Below the pieces are notes generated by a model. That model did no database searches. It saw only the letters and a list, made by a program, of their open reading frames with translations, and was not told where the DNA came from. A program made the position numbers and the translations under genes. Positions 53,924 to 63,737 of a DNA stretch of 64,000 bases are shown here, piece by piece (positions within the stretch are counted from its first letter, which is position 1; each line of letters starts with the position of its first letter). Origin of the DNA: Erysipelotrichaceae bacterium OPF54 (lineage in GTDB: Bacteria > Bacillota_I > Bacilli_A > Erysipelotrichales > Erysipelotrichaceae). The DNA lies in NCBI GenBank assembly GCA_022834735.1, contig BQKD01000001.1:2581659-2645658 (forward strand). The letters run 5' to 3'.

Positions 53924-55390
53924 TTATTGGTTGATGGTTCCGTCACGAAGATCCTGACGTTTTCTGATTTCAGGCATGATCAGACCTAAAAGCAGGAACA
54001 CGAATGGCGATAAGGCATTGAATACTGTACGAACAGGATCGCCCGCTGCATACATACCGAGGATGCAGCAGATCAATGTGACAGCAAAGCACCATACTCC
54101 GAAGAATTTTGCGATTCCGTTGTTTTTGACAAACATGTACTCGCGCGGGAACTTGTCAGTCAGCTTGCGCAGCATGATGTAGGCAAAGAATACCCACAAA
54201 TAGCGCAGAGGCATACATACGGAATTCAATCGTGTCAGCCACGTGATAATGTCGGATGCGTCTTTTCCTAAAAGCTGGATCAGGATAATTGCTCCGGACA
54301 ATACAACGATCAGTTTAATTCCGTTGATATAGGCTCCTTTATCATTTTGCACAAGCAGCTGTTTCGGAACGAACTGACGGGCATTGCCATCGTCAAGCAG
54401 CATTCGCAGCGGCGCATCGATGCTCAATACGAGTGTGGAGAACTGTCCGATCGTGTTGCATGCACCATAGAAAATTACGAAAAGGTTGCCTACATGATAA
54501 TATTCCCCAAGTCTCTGGAACGCTTCATAAGCGCCGTTTGCGATAAACGATGCCTGCGCTTCTCCGGTAATTTCGGCTCCAGAGAACATCATGCCCAAGG
54601 CTACAGTTCCCAGGACCGCACAGATCATGACCATGATCGCAAGAGAGATCATGCCTTTCGGAAAGTTCTTTGCCGGATTGTCCACTTTATTTACGTATGG
54701 CGAAATTTTTTCGCATCCGCCTACCGCGAAAATAAGGATGGACAAGGAAGTGAAGTACTCGACATTAAATTTCGGGATCAGCGATTCCCAGCTCCAGTCC
54801 AGCGGAACATAGGATGCGCCCGGATTGATGGCAGGGGCCGCGATCATCATGATGATAAACAGGATCGACATGACGAACATGCTTGATCCTGCGGCTGTTG
54901 TCAATGCCTTTAAAGGCGAGAGTCCTTTGGAAGCTACCCAGCAGAAGAACAGGAATACGACGCCTGTGGCGATCTGTACCTGCCATGCAGGAAGCGAATC
55001 ATACCAGTCATTGCTCAATGTCATCCATGCGATGGCTTTGAGCCCTCCGGAACCTTTGGATGCGATATAAGGAATATGTACTACCCAGTACGTATACCCC
55101 GCATAATACGCAAGTTTCGGATTCGTTGTTTCGAGCACCCACGAGGTGACACCTCCGCCTGCTGTTTTAAATGCTGAGCCAAGTTCGCCGACCATCAGTG
55201 CGTATGGAACAAAATACAGAACGAATACCATGATCCATGAGAAGATTACTTGTGTTCCATGAAAGTATCCAAATCCGTTTGTTACATTTCCGAATCCCCA
55301 GACGGTGGAAAATGCCATAAACGCAAGAGTATACCACTTGATCTTGGAATTGGCGCCGGCAGCTTGGCTGCCTGAATTGTCTTTAGACAT
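53924..55390 (-). CDS. APC superfamily amino acid permease
   Basis: The 488-residue protein has about 12 membrane helices with the APC pattern: AFMAFSTVWGFGNVTNGFG at helix 1, MVGELGSAFKTAGGGVTSWV and the FAVGGCEKISPYVNKVDNPA stretch near helix 6. It transports amino acids by cation symport or exchange; resemblance to the YjeM/GadC-type branch is only suggestive. The gene has its own strong promoter and a CcpA-like operator, so it may respond to carbon source. Confidence 0.88.
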   Translation of the reverse strand: MSKDNSGSQAAGANSKIKWYTLAFMAFSTVWGFGNVTNGFGYFHGTQVIFSWIMVFVLYFVPYALMVGELGSAFKTAGGGVTSWVLETTNPKLAYYAGYTYWVVHIPYIASKGSGGLKAIAWMTLSNDWYDSLPAWQVQIATGVVFLFFCWVASKGLSPLKALTTAAGSSMFVMSILFIIMMIAAPAINPGASYVPLDWSWESLIPKFNVEYFTSLSILIFAVGGCEKISPYVNKVDNPAKNFPKGMISLAIMVMICAVLGTVALGMMFSGAEITGEAQASFIANGAYEAFQRLGEYYHVGNLFVIFYGACNTIGQFSTLVLSIDAPLRMLLDDGNARQFVPKQLLVQNDKGAYINGIKLIVVLSGAIILIQLLGKDASDIITWLTRLNSVCMPLRYLWVFFAYIMLRKLTDKFPREYMFVKNNGIAKFFGVWCFAVTLICCILGMYAAGDPVRTVFNALSPFVFLLLGLIMPEIRKRQDLRDGTINQ

Positions 55391-55424
55391 CTAATTTCTC
55401 CTTTCGAACAAAACAATTACTTTA

Positions 55425-55453
55425 AATATCCCATACTTTTATGGGGCTGTCAA
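55425..55453 (-). promoter_or_regulatory. Permease promoter
   Basis: On the minus strand, TTGACA (55448-55453) and GATATT (55425-55430) are exactly 17 bases apart. Confidence 0.8.
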
Positions 55454-55460
55454 TGCAACA

Positions 55461-55474
55461 TTAAAGCGCTTTGA
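55461..55474 (-). promoter_or_regulatory. cre-like CcpA operator
   Basis: TTAAAGCGCTTTGA differs from the frequent cre form TGAAAGCGCTTTCA at only two symmetric positions. It is a perfect ten-base palindrome at its core. It lies eight bases upstream of the permease -35. Function is inferred. Confidence 0.5.
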
Positions 55475-55476
55475 CC

Positions 55477-55516
55477 AAAAAAAACAAGGACACCTGCATT
55501 CTGTCCTTGTTTTTTG
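55477..55516 (-). terminator. Second terminator between tuf and the permease
   Basis: On the minus strand, AACAAGGACA pairs with TGTCCTTGTT around a nine-base loop and precedes eight T residues. It backs up the tuf terminator and insulates the permease promoter. Confidence 0.85.
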
Positions 55517-55530
55517 ATAAAAAATAGATA

Positions 55531-55556
55531 GAAAAAAAGACAGCCGAAGCTGTCTG
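55531..55556 (-). terminator. tuf terminator
   Basis: On the minus strand, AGACAGC and GCTGTCT pair around a stable TTCG tetraloop and are followed by seven T residues, 13 bases after the tuf stop. Confidence 0.92.
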
Positions 55557-55568
55557 ATTTTTGAAAAA

Positions 55569-56753
55569 TTAACCGATGATCTCAGTAACGTTTCCGGCAC
55601 CTACAGTGTGGCCACCTTCACGAATAGAGAATTTCGTTCCGTTTTCAAGAGCGATCGGAGCGATCAGTTCAACGTTCATTTCTACGTTGTCGCCAGGCAT
55701 AACCATGTCAGTTCCTTCTGGAAGAGTGATGACACCCGTTACGTCCGTTGTACGGAAGTAGAACTGAGGACGGTAGTTAGAAACGAATGGAGTATGACGT
55801 CCACCTTCATCTTTGCTCAGTACGTAAACCTGTGCTTTGAATGTAGTGTGAGGGTTAACGCTTCCTGGTTTAGCAAGAACCTGTCCACGCTGGATCTCGT
55901 CACGTGCAACACCACGGAGCAGAGCACCGATGTTGTCGCCGGCCTGTGCTTCGTCCAGCTGTTTGTGGAACATTTCAAGACCAGTCAATACGGATTTGCG
56001 AGTTGGTTTGATACCAACGATCTCAACTTCGTCGCCGAGGTGAGCTGTACCACGTTCAACACGTCCTGTAGCAACTGTACCACGTCCGGAAATTGTCATA
56101 ACATCTTCGACAGCCATCAGGAATGGTTTATCGATGTCACGAACTGGATCAGGGATCCAAGTGTCAACTGCATCCATCAGTTCATCGATCGATGCTTCAT
56201 ATTTAGCGTCTCCTTCAAGAGCCTTCAGTGCAGAACCGCGGATGATCGGAGTTTCGTCACCGTCGAATCCGTACTCGTTAAGAAGTTCACGAACTTCCAT
56301 TTCTACGAGGTCAACGAGTTCTTCGTCATCAACCATATCACACTTGTTCAGGTAAACTACGATGTAAGGAACACCTACCTGACGAGCAAGAAGGATGTGT
56401 TCACGAGTCTGAGGCATAGGTCCGTCAGAAGCGGCAACGACAAGGATCGCACCGTCCATCTGCGCTGCACCAGTGATCATGTTCTTAACGTAGTCAGCAT
56501 GACCCGGGCAGTCTACGTGAGCGTAGTGACGTTTTTCAGTCTGATATTCAACGTGTGCAGTATTGATCGTGATACCACGTTCTTTTTCTTCTGGAGCACC
56601 GTCGATTTCATCGTAAGCTTCTGCTTTGGCCATACCTTTTTTAGCCAAAACACTAGTAATAGCTGCAGTTAAAGTCGTTTTTCCGTGGTCAACGTGACCA
56701 ATGGTACCGATATTAACATGAGTTTTACTTCTGTCAAATTTTTCCTTAGCCAT
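55569..56753 (-). CDS. tuf: Elongation factor Tu
   Basis: EF-Tu carries aminoacyl-tRNA to the ribosome with GTP. The 394-residue protein has the P-loop [14 protein letters not shown], the switch DCPGHADY, the guanine motif NKCDMVDD, and domains II and III with [19 protein letters not shown]. It has its own promoter upstream in addition to readthrough from fusA. A pair of terminators follows. Confidence 0.98.
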   Translation of the reverse strand: MAKEKFDRSKTHVNIGTIGHVDHGKTTLTAAITSVLAKKGMAKAEAYDEIDGAPEEKERGITINTAHVEYQTEKRHYAHVDCPGHADYVKNMITGAAQMDGAILVVAASDGPMPQTREHILLARQVGVPYIVVYLNKCDMVDDEELVDLVEMEVRELLNEYGFDGDETPIIRGSALKALEGDAKYEASIDELMDAVDTWIPDPVRDIDKPFLMAVEDVMTISGRGTVATGRVERGTAHLGDEVEIVGIKPTRKSVLTGLEMFHKQLDEAQAGDNIGALLRGVARDEIQRGQVLAKPGSVNPHTTFKAQVYVLSKDEGGRHTPFVSNYRPQFYFRTTDVTGVITLPEGTDMVMPGDNVEMNVELIAPIALENGTKFSIREGGHTVGAGNVTEIIG

Positions 56754-56782
56754 TTAAATTTTCCTCCTAAATGCTAATATTC

Positions 56783-56810
56783 ATAATAATTCGGTTTAAT
56801 TTTAATGCAA
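56783..56810 (-). promoter_or_regulatory. tuf promoter
   Basis: On the minus strand, TTGCAT (56805-56810) and TATTAT (56783-56788) are 16 bases apart. The 12-base palindrome CAATGCGCATTG (56808-56819) overlaps the -35. Confidence 0.65.
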
Positions 56811-56841
56811 TGCGCATTGAAAATCAACCTCATATTGTGAA

Positions 56842-58920
56842 CTAATCCTGCGCAGATGCGCTTTCTTTGATGATCTTCTCAGAAATACTCTTCGGTACTT
56901 CTGCATAATGATCAAATTTCATGGAATAGTTACCGCGACCCTGTGTGAATCCACGCAGATCCGTAACATATCCGAACATTTCCGACAGCGGGATCATAGC
57001 ACGAACGATGATCGCATTTCCGCGCTCTTCCTGATCCGTGATCTGTCCACGACGGCTTGAAACGTCACCCATAACAGAACCAAGGTATTCCGATGGTGCT
57101 GTAACTTCTACGAGCATGATCGGCTCAAGAAGAACAGGTTTGCACTTCTTGCCTGCTTCGCGCAGAGCCATGCTGGCAGCAATTTTGTATGCCATTTCAG
57201 AAGAGTCGACGTCATGGTAGGATCCGTCGAATAATGTTGCTTTCACATCAATGACCGGATATCCGGCGATCATACCGTTTTCAAGAGCGGCCTCAAGACC
57301 TTCCTGTGTCGGTTTGATATATTCGCGAGGCACGCTTCCGCCGACGATCGCGTCAACAAATTCAAATCCTTTGCCTTCGTTCGGTTCGAAACGGATCCAT
57401 ACGTGACCGTACTGACCACGTCCACCGGACTGACGTACGTATTTTCCTTCGCATTCAGCAGACTGACGGATCGTTTCACGGTAAGCTACCTGCGGCTGTC
57501 CAACAACAGCTTCTACTTTAAATTCACGGCGCAGACGGTCTACGATGATGTCCAGGTGAAGTTCACCGACACCGGCAATGATCGTCTGTCCTGTTTCTTC
57601 GTTTGTATACGTTTTGAACGTAGGATCTTCTTCAGCGAGCTTGGAAAGAGCCAGACCCATTTTATCCTGATCCGCTTTTGTTTTCGGTTCCAGCGACAAT
57701 TCGATCACTGGTTCCGGGAATTCCATGGATTCAAGAATGATCGGGTTCTTTTCGTCGCAGAGGGTATCTCCTGTTGTCGTATTTTTCAATCCGACAGCTG
57801 CGGCGATATCGCCTGCGTATACTTCAGAGATTTCTTTACGGGCATTTGCATGCATCTGCACGATACGTCCGAAACGTTCTCTCTTATCTTTGTTCGAGTT
57901 CAGTACATAGCTTCCTGAAGTTGCTGTTCCCGAGTAAACGCGGAAGAAGGACAGCTTGCCTACGAACGGGTCTGTCGCGATCTTGAATGCAAGAGCAGCG
58001 AATGGTTCTTCGTCGCTTGCATGACGTTCATCCGGTTCGCCATCAAGAGTCGTACCTTTGATTGCCGGGATATCCAGCGGTGAAGGCAGATAATCAACAA
58101 CTGCATCCAGAACCATCTGAACACCTTTGTTCTTATAAGCGGAACCGCACAGTACAGGGAAGAAGTCTCCGGCGCATACTGCAATACGCAGAACACGTTT
58201 GATTTCTTCGATGCTTGGTTCTTCGCCTTCAAGGACCTGCATCATCAGATCTTCATCGTAGTCGGCAAGATATTCGATCAGCTTCATACGATATTCCTCT
58301 GCAAGATCAACAAGATCTTCAGGAATTTCTGCGATCTCGATGTCTGTACCGAGGTCATTTTTATAAATTTCAGCTTTGCGTTCGATCAGATCGACGATTC
58401 CTCTGAAATCGCCTTCTGCACCGATTGGAAGCTGGATCGGGCATGATTTTGCACCCAGACGATCAATGATCGTATTGCATGACATAATGAAGTCAGCACC
58501 GGTCGCATCCATTTTATTTACGAATACGATGCGCGGAACTCCATATTCTGTTGCCTGGCGCCAAACAGTTTCTGTCTGTGGCTCAACACCGGCTTTCGCA
58601 TCCAATACAGTTACCGCACCATCCAACACACGAAGGGAACGTTCAACTTCGACAGTGAAGTCAACGTGGCCCGGAGTATCGATAATGTTGATACGGCAGC
58701 CTTTCCAATGGCATGTCGTTGCAGCGGAAGTGATCGTGATACCACGTTCCTGTTCCTGCTCCATCCAGTCCATTGTACTCGCACCGTCATGTGTTTCACC
58801 AATCTTGTGGTTTACACCTGTATAGTAAAGGATACGTTCAGTCGTTGTCGTTTTTCCGGCGTCAATATGCGCCATGATACCAATATTGCGAGTATCTTTT
58901 AATGAAAATTCTCTTGGCAT
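56842..58920 (-). CDS. fusA: Elongation factor G
   Basis: EF-G drives translocation and, with RRF, recycling. The 692-residue protein has [28 protein letters not shown] and [10 protein letters not shown] for GTP binding, and domain IV with [19 protein letters not shown] and [14 protein letters not shown] near the end. Length is normal and it is clearly EF-G1. It lies 23 bases after rpsG. Confidence 0.98.
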   Translation of the reverse strand: MPREFSLKDTRNIGIMAHIDAGKTTTTERILYYTGVNHKIGETHDGASTMDWMEQEQERGITITSAATTCHWKGCRINIIDTPGHVDFTVEVERSLRVLDGAVTVLDAKAGVEPQTETVWRQATEYGVPRIVFVNKMDATGADFIMSCNTIIDRLGAKSCPIQLPIGAEGDFRGIVDLIERKAEIYKNDLGTDIEIAEIPEDLVDLAEEYRMKLIEYLADYDEDLMMQVLEGEEPSIEEIKRVLRIAVCAGDFFPVLCGSAYKNKGVQMVLDAVVDYLPSPLDIPAIKGTTLDGEPDERHASDEEPFAALAFKIATDPFVGKLSFFRVYSGTATSGSYVLNSNKDKRERFGRIVQMHANARKEISEVYAGDIAAAVGLKNTTTGDTLCDEKNPIILESMEFPEPVIELSLEPKTKADQDKMGLALSKLAEEDPTFKTYTNEETGQTIIAGVGELHLDIIVDRLRREFKVEAVVGQPQVAYRETIRQSAECEGKYVRQSGGRGQYGHVWIRFEPNEGKGFEFVDAIVGGSVPREYIKPTQEGLEAALENGMIAGYPVIDVKATLFDGSYHDVDSSEMAYKIAASMALREAGKKCKPVLLEPIMLVEVTAPSEYLGSVMGDVSSRRGQITDQEERGNAIIVRAMIPLSEMFGYVTDLRGFTQGRGNYSMKFDHYAEVPKSISEKIIKESASAQD

Positions 58921-58943
58921 TTAACCGACATCCTTTCTTTCGA

Positions 58944-59414
58944 TTACCAGCGGTAATGTGCAAATGCTTTGTTAGCTTCTGCCATTTTATGAACAGATTC
59001 GCGTTTTTTCACACTGGCACCCGTGTTGTTTGCCGCATCGATGATCTCCGCAGCAAGGCGCTGTTCCATTGTTTTTTCGTTGCGCAGACGGGCATAGTTA
59101 ACAAGCCAGCGCAGACCGAGAGTCAGACGACGTTCGTCGCTTACTTCTACCGGCACCTGGTAGTTCGCGCCACCTACACGGCGAGCTTTAAGCTCAAGCT
59201 GAGGCATAACATTTTCCAATGCTTCCTCGAAAACTTCCATAGGCTGTTTTCCAGTTTTCACTTCGACGATGTCGAAAGCGTTATATAAAATTTTCTGAGC
59301 TGTTCCTCTTTTTCCATCGATCATGATTTTATTGATCAGTCGAGTAACCAGCTTAGAGTTGTAAATCGGGTCTACTAATACATCACGTTTAGCAATATGT
59401 CCTTTTCTAGGCAT
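58944..59414 (-). CDS. rpsG: 30S ribosomal protein S7
   Basis: The 156-residue protein starts [20 protein letters not shown] and ends [15 protein letters not shown]7 starts assembly of the 30S head and represses the str operon in some bacteria. 26 bases after rpsL. Confidence 0.98.
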   Translation of the reverse strand: MPRKGHIAKRDVLVDPIYNSKLVTRLINKIMIDGKRGTAQKILYNAFDIVEVKTGKQPMEVFEEALENVMPQLELKARRVGGANYQVPVEVSDERRLTLGLRWLVNYARLRNEKTMEQRLAAEIIDAANNTGASVKKRESVHKMAEANKAFAHYRW

Positions 59415-59440
59415 AGTTTATTTCTCCTTTCACGATCGAC

Positions 59441-59854
59441 TTATTTTTTAGGTTTCTTTGTTCCGTATAATGAACGGGACTGTTTGCGGTCGTTTACACC
59501 AGCGCAGTCAAGAGTACCGCGGATGATGTGGTAACGAACACCTGGCAAGTCTTTGACACGTCCTCCACGGATCAGCACGACACTGTGCTCCTGCAGGTTA
59601 TGTCCGATTCCTGGAATGTACGCAGTAACTTCCATTCCGTTCGAAAGACGAACACGGGCATATTTACGAAGCGCAGAGTTTGGCTTCTTCGGAGTCATCG
59701 TACCAACACGAGTACATACTCCACGTTTCTGAGGAGATGAGAGATTGGTTGGTTTTGATTTCAACGAGTTGTAACCACGGTTCAAAGCCGGCGACTTTGA
59801 TACGTTTTGACTAGCCTTACGACCTTTACGAATCAACTGATTGATTGTAGGCAT
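59441..59854 (-). CDS. rpsL: 30S ribosomal protein S12
   Basis: The 137-residue protein starts [20 protein letters not shown] and has the decoding loop [15 protein letters not shown] and [14 protein letters not shown]. Both lysines in which mutations commonly give streptomycin resistance are present, so this is the wild-type form. I chose the ATG at 59852-59854 with GGAGGA upstream; an upstream ATG would add nine residues. It is the first gene of the str operon. Confidence 0.98.
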   Translation of the reverse strand: MPTINQLIRKGRKASQNVSKSPALNRGYNSLKSKPTNLSSPQKRGVCTRVGTMTPKKPNSALRKYARVRLSNGMEVTAYIPGIGHNLQEHSVVLIRGGRVKDLPGVRYHIIRGTLDCAGVNDRKQSRSLYGTKKPKK

Positions 59855-59973
59855 AAGATCCTCCTTCCAAATTTCTAACAATTTCTAATGTAACTTAAGT
59901 ACACGAATCCGGGCGGTTCATCTTATGCCCATTTTTTAAGGCCCATCTTTTGGACCTCACGCGTACATTTAAC

Positions 59974-60002
59974 AGAATACTCTGAAGCCTCTTCTTTGTC
60001 AA
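59974..60002 (-). promoter_or_regulatory. str operon promoter
   Basis: On the minus strand, TTGACA (59997-60002) and TATTCT (59974-59979) are 17 bases apart. Transcription would start near 59967, leaving a leader of about 113 bases with a weak GGUCC/GGGCC hairpin. Confidence 0.85.
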
Positions 60003-60095
60003 GACCTATTTTTACTTTTTCTTTAAATCAAATTGCTTCTTTGAACTTGAACAAAGGCTTATAATAATGTAAAAAACAAGAAAAGAGGAATACAC

Positions 60096-60908
60096 ATGAA
60101 ACATAAAATCGTATTTATCGACATGGATGGCACGCTCTATCAGACAGAAAACGATGTGATACAGGAATCAAGTATCGCGGCCATTCAATCTTTGAAAAAT
60201 GCCGGTTATATCGTTGCGGCAGCTACCGGGCGTCCTCTCAACCAAATGAAACTTATTCTCGAACGTGTAAAATTCGACTATTACGTCCTGATCAACGGAG
60301 GATATGTCCTCGATTCCGAATTCAATATGATCGGAAGCGATCCGATCAGTGCCGAAACGACCAAAGATCTTGTAGAGCTGGCCAACTGCAACGAATTCGG
60401 CCTGATGTTTCATTTCGGAGACGCAACGTACATATATAATGACTTTTATCCGATGTATTATTTCTGTAAATACTGCAACGTGCTGGATTCCCTGTTCTAT
60501 GATCCGAACCAGGCCTTCCATAAACGTCACGATGCCTTCAACGCGGTCGTGCTCACAAAGGATGCCGGGAAGCTGCAGGAATTCATGGAGGAACACCCTG
60601 ATCTGCGCGCAGACCTGATCAATGTGAAGACAGACGGATTCTGCTATGATATTTTCAACGCGGACAACGACAAGGCGCACGGCATCGAAATGATCCTGGA
60701 GCGGGAAGGATTAGACTGGAATGATGTGATCGCGTTCGGCGACAGCACAAACGATACGAAAATGCTGGAAAAGGCGGATATCGGTGTGGCGATGGGCAGC
60801 GCGAGCGATTACGTAAAAAGCTATGCCGACTTCTCTACGACCGACGTCTTCCATCATGGTCTGTTCAACGCCCTTAAAAAGATCCTTGCCGAAGAAGCAG
60901 ACAGCTGA
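60096..60908 (+). CDS. Cof-type HAD-IIB hydrolase
   Basis: The 270-residue protein starts MKHKIVFIDMDGTLYQTEND. It has AAATGRPLNQMKLI, LINGGYVLDSE and the terminal motif IAFGDSTNDTKMLEKADIG. The large cap is of the IIB kind. It is divergent from rpsL and sits in the gap where rpoB and rpoC would be in other Firmicutes. Probably a phosphosugar phosphatase. Confidence 0.92.
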   Translation: MKHKIVFIDMDGTLYQTENDVIQESSIAAIQSLKNAGYIVAAATGRPLNQMKLILERVKFDYYVLINGGYVLDSEFNMIGSDPISAETTKDLVELANCNEFGLMFHFGDATYIYNDFYPMYYFCKYCNVLDSLFYDPNQAFHKRHDAFNAVVLTKDAGKLQEFMEEHPDLRADLINVKTDGFCYDIFNADNDKAHGIEMILEREGLDWNDVIAFGDSTNDTKMLEKADIGVAMGSASDYVKSYADFSTTDVFHHGLFNALKKILAEEADS

Positions 60909-60925
60909 ATTTCTTTAACAAACAC

Positions 60926-60958
60926 CAGGTACCGGCTCATAAGCCGATACCTGTTTTT
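60926..60958 (+). terminator. Terminator of the Cof-type gene
   Basis: CAGGTACCGGCT pairs with AGCCGATACCTG except for one position, around a four-base loop, and five T residues follow. It overlaps the 3' end of the convergent ABC gene. Confidence 0.85.
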
Positions 60959-61859
60959 ATTTCTTATTTCCAGCTATGTATACACGTTCCTCATCACCAG
61001 CTTTTTCTTTCGAAAAAACGCAGAACATTTTTCCGTCCACAATTCCAGTATACAAGTAGCCGTCCTTATAAGGAATACATAGCTTCTTCTGCCACCCTTT
61101 TACCTGGACGCTTCCTTGTTCTTTATGAAAGCTGCAGGCGCTCACCGGGACGAAAGTTCCGTTCCATTCGTTCATACCTAAAAGAGAGAGCGCGGACGCG
61201 ATTTCGTAAGTGGCTGGATGCAAAGAGATCTCATATGGTGTTCCCTGCTGCACTATTTTTCCATGCTCGATCACGATCATATGTTCAGCCAGCAGCAGAG
61301 CTTCCTGAAAATCATGGGAAACCCAGACAAGCGTGATGCCTAGCTGCTCGACCCACTCGATCAGTTCAAGTATCATTGTCTTTTTGAGGCCCTGGTCAAG
61401 ATGGCTGAACGCCTCATCCATGAGCAGAATATCGGGATGCGAAACAAGCGCCCGGGCGATGGCTGCTCTTTGTTTCTGCCCGCCCGATAAAGTCGATGCT
61501 TTTTGATATAAATACTCTGCTGTATGAGTAAGAGTGGCGATCCTCTCCACTTTGTCTTTTATTTGTTCGCGGGAATAACGGCTATGATCGAGACCGAAGG
61601 CAATATTATCAAATACGTTCAAATGCCGAAAAAGCCGGTCTTCCTGAAAAACAAATGATATTTTATCGGACTTGTCGATCACGACCTTGCCGGATGTCGG
61701 AGAAATCAGTCCGGCCATGATCGAGAGGATCGTCGTTTTTCCGGAACCTGAAGGCCCGTACAAGACGGTCCGTCTATCGTTTTCTATCTCGAAACTGATG
61801 TCGTTCAGGGCAGCCACATCGGATGAATATATTTTGGAAACATGGTCAAAACAGATCAT
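60957..61859 (-). CDS. Orphan ABC transporter ATP-binding protein
   Basis: The 300-residue ATPase has Walker A GPSGSGKTT, VFQEDRLFRHLNVFDNIA (Q-loop), signature LSGGQKQR, Walker B ILLMDEAF and SHD. About 75 residues after the ATPase look like a TOBE-type regulatory domain (GTFVPVSACSFHKEQ). Together these fit a ferric iron, molybdate or polyamine importer class. No membrane subunit or binding protein is nearby, so it is orphaned or works with a distant permease. It is separated from rplL by a terminator. Confidence 0.87.
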   Translation of the reverse strand: MICFDHVSKIYSSDVAALNDISFEIENDRRTVLYGPSGSGKTTILSIMAGLISPTSGKVVIDKSDKISFVFQEDRLFRHLNVFDNIAFGLDHSRYSREQIKDKVERIATLTHTAEYLYQKASTLSGGQKQRAAIARALVSHPDILLMDEAFSHLDQGLKKTMILELIEWVEQLGITLVWVSHDFQEALLLAEHMIVIEHGKIVQQGTPYEISLHPATYEIASALSLLGMNEWNGTFVPVSACSFHKEQGSVQVKGWQKKLCIPYKDGYLYTGIVDGKMFCVFSKEKAGDEERVYIAGNKK

Positions 61860-61885
61860 ATATTCCTCCTCCTTTCTTCCTATAC

Positions 61886-61910
61886 GAAAAAAGAGCTCGC
61901 AATGAGCTCT
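61886..61910 (-). terminator. rplJL terminator
   Basis: On the minus strand, AGAGCTC pairs with GAGCTCT around a five-base loop and six T residues follow. Downstream of rplL. Confidence 0.88.
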
Positions 61911-61936
61911 GATTTTTAAGAATGTGTAAATTATTC

Positions 61937-62305
61937 TTACTTAATTTCAACAGTTGCACCGGCAGCCATCAATTTTTCTTTGATCTGGTCTGCTTCTTCC
62001 GGAGCGATGTTTTCTTTGATCGTTGCTGGAGCAGAGTCTACTAATTTCTTAGCATCTACAAGTCCAAGACCTGTGATCTCACGTACTGCTTTGATAACAG
62101 CAACTTTTGTTCCACCAACAGAAGACAAAGTTACAGTGACTTCAGTAGGTCCTGATGCAGCTTCTTCGGCAGCAGCTGGTGCAGCTACAGCAGCGGCAGC
62201 AACAACACCAAATTTGTCTTCGATCGCTTTTACTAAATCGTTAAGTTCTAAAATTGTAGCTTCTTCTAAGTAAGCAAGAATATCTTCCTGAGTTAATTTA
62301 GCCAT
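61937..62305 (-). CDS. rplL: 50S ribosomal protein L7/L12
   Basis: The 122-residue protein starts [20 protein letters not shown], has an Ala-rich hinge near residues 37-50 and the C-terminal factor-binding domain ([20 protein letters not shown]). L12 dimers on L10 recruit translation factors. It follows rplJ by 24 bases. rpoB is not downstream. Confidence 0.98.
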   Translation of the reverse strand: MAKLTQEDILAYLEEATILELNDLVKAIEDKFGVVAAAAVAAPAAAEEAASGPTEVTVTLSSVGGTKVAVIKAVREITGLGLVDAKKLVDSAPATIKENIAPEEADQIKEKLMAAGATVEIK

Positions 62306-62329
62306 GTTCTTTTCCTCCTAATATTGTAA

Positions 62330-62857
62330 TTATGCGGCAGCTTCTTCAGCAGGTGCTGGATTGCTTCCGTTTTCTTTTGCTTCTGCCAACGCTTTAACAG
62401 TCATAGCGAACTTGATGACTGGCGCATTCAGTACAGACGCAAATTTAGCAAGCATGCCTTCCTTGTTAGGCAATGCAGACAGTGTCTTGATCGTTTCCTC
62501 TGTTACGACCTCACCGTCAACGATACCAGTTTTTAAAATCAGTTTTTCGTGTCCTTTCGCAAATTTTGCCAGTACACGAGCTGGAGCAACTGGATCTTTA
62601 CCGAATGCTAATGCATTTGGTCCTTTTAAAGTTTCTGCGAACTTGTCATATCCCAGATTTTCTGCGGCACGACGTGCAGTCGTGTTTTTGTAAACCTTGA
62701 AATCAACGTCTTCAGCACGAAGAGCGCGACGGAGTTCAGTAAGTTCCTTTACTGTCAGGCCACGGTATTCGACCATAACGACAGAACTTGCGTTTTCCAT
62801 CTTCTCTGTAAGAGCTTTGACATCGGCTTCCTTTTGAGCAAGGATATCTTTGTTCAT
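62330..62857 (-). CDS. rplJ: 50S ribosomal protein L10
   Basis: The 175-residue protein starts MNKDILAQKEADVKALTEKM, with the conserved MVEYRGLTVKELTELRRALR and NTTARRAAENLGY. L10 anchors L7/L12 dimers and represses its operon through the leader upstream. I chose the ATG at 62855-62857 with GAGG upstream rather than a GTG nine bases before it. Confidence 0.98.
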   Translation of the reverse strand: MNKDILAQKEADVKALTEKMENASSVVMVEYRGLTVKELTELRRALRAEDVDFKVYKNTTARRAAENLGYDKFAETLKGPNALAFGKDPVAPARVLAKFAKGHEKLILKTGIVDGEVVTEETIKTLSALPNKEGMLAKFASVLNAPVIKFAMTVKALAEAKENGSNPAPAEEAAA

Positions 62858-62888
62858 CCGATCCACCTCTTCTTTCTGTATATCGTTA

Positions 62889-62997
62889 CAATATTCAAAA
62901 GAAAAGTCTGCGCGAGGGCAGACTTCAACATCATTGGTAAGTATGACCCCTCGGTAACATGATTAAGCAGATTGCCGTTACTGTCTTTGGAATATTG
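62889..62997 (-). ncRNA. L10 leader with attenuator
   Basis: The leader shows the L10-binding pattern CAAAGACAGUAACGGCA, then UGCUUAAUCAUGUUACCGAG. A terminator stem AAGUCUGC/GCAGACUU (62904-62925) with T residues follows. CAAUAUUC (62990-62997) pairs perfectly with GAAUAUUG (62889-62896), closing the whole element. It regulates rplJ-rplL by L10(L12) binding. Confidence 0.85.
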
Positions 62998-63037
62998 ATA
63001 ACAATTTTATATTACTTATAATTTCTGATTTGTCAAA

Positions 63038-63724
63038 TTATTTTTGACGTTCTACGTGGATGCCAGGACCCATTGTCGTAGAGAGCACAAGGTTTTTGAT
63101 ATAAGTACCTTTAACTTTTGTAGGACGCGCTTTCGCGATCACGTTGTAAATAGCGCGGAAGTTTTCAACCAGTTTGTCATCATCAAAGCTGATCTTTCCG
63201 ATCAATACGTTGATGTTTCCTTCTTTGTCGACACGGTAAGTTACTTTACCTTTTTTTACTTCATTGACAGCGTTGGCAACATCCATCGTTACTGTTCCTG
63301 TCTTAGGGTTAGGCATCAGGCCTTTTGGTCCGAGCACACGTCCTAAACGTCCTAATTTGCCCATCATGTTTGGAGTGGCGATCAATACATCAAATCCGAA
63401 CCATCCGCCCTGGATCTTCTGGATCAATTCGTCAGCTCCTACGAAGTCTGCTCCTGCAGCTTCCGCTTCTTTTGCTTTGTCGCCTTCAGCAACTACGGCA
63501 ACAGTCTGTGTTTTTCCTGTTCCGTTAGGAAGAACCATTGCGCCGCGGATCTGCTGATCTGCATGACGAGGATCTACATTCAAGTTGAAGCTTACTTCAA
63601 CTGTTTCATCAAATTTTGCTGTTGCCGCTTTTTTTGCCAGCGCAACAGCTTCTTCTACTGAATAAAGACGATTACGATCGACTAATTTTTCAGCTTCTGC
63701 AAATCTTTTACTTACTTTTGCCAT
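63038..63724 (-). CDS. rplA: 50S ribosomal protein L1
   Basis: The 228-residue protein has [40 protein letters not shown] and [19 protein letters not shown], the L1 signature. L1 forms the mobile stalk at the E site. It lies 13 bases after rplK, in normal order. Confidence 0.98.
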   Translation of the reverse strand: MAKVSKRFAEAEKLVDRNRLYSVEEAVALAKKAATAKFDETVEVSFNLNVDPRHADQQIRGAMVLPNGTGKTQTVAVVAEGDKAKEAEAAGADFVGADELIQKIQGGWFGFDVLIATPNMMGKLGRLGRVLGPKGLMPNPKTGTVTMDVANAVNEVKKGKVTYRVDKEGNINVLIGKISFDDDKLVENFRAIYNVIAKARPTKVKGTYIKNLVLSTTMGPGIHVERQK

Positions 63725-63737
63725 GAATCGTACCTCC

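Noticed and set aside
55608-56672. Plus-strand open frame of 354 codons opposite tuf
   Set aside because: Shadow of tuf in a highly codon-biased gene; no start signal and an implausible composition.
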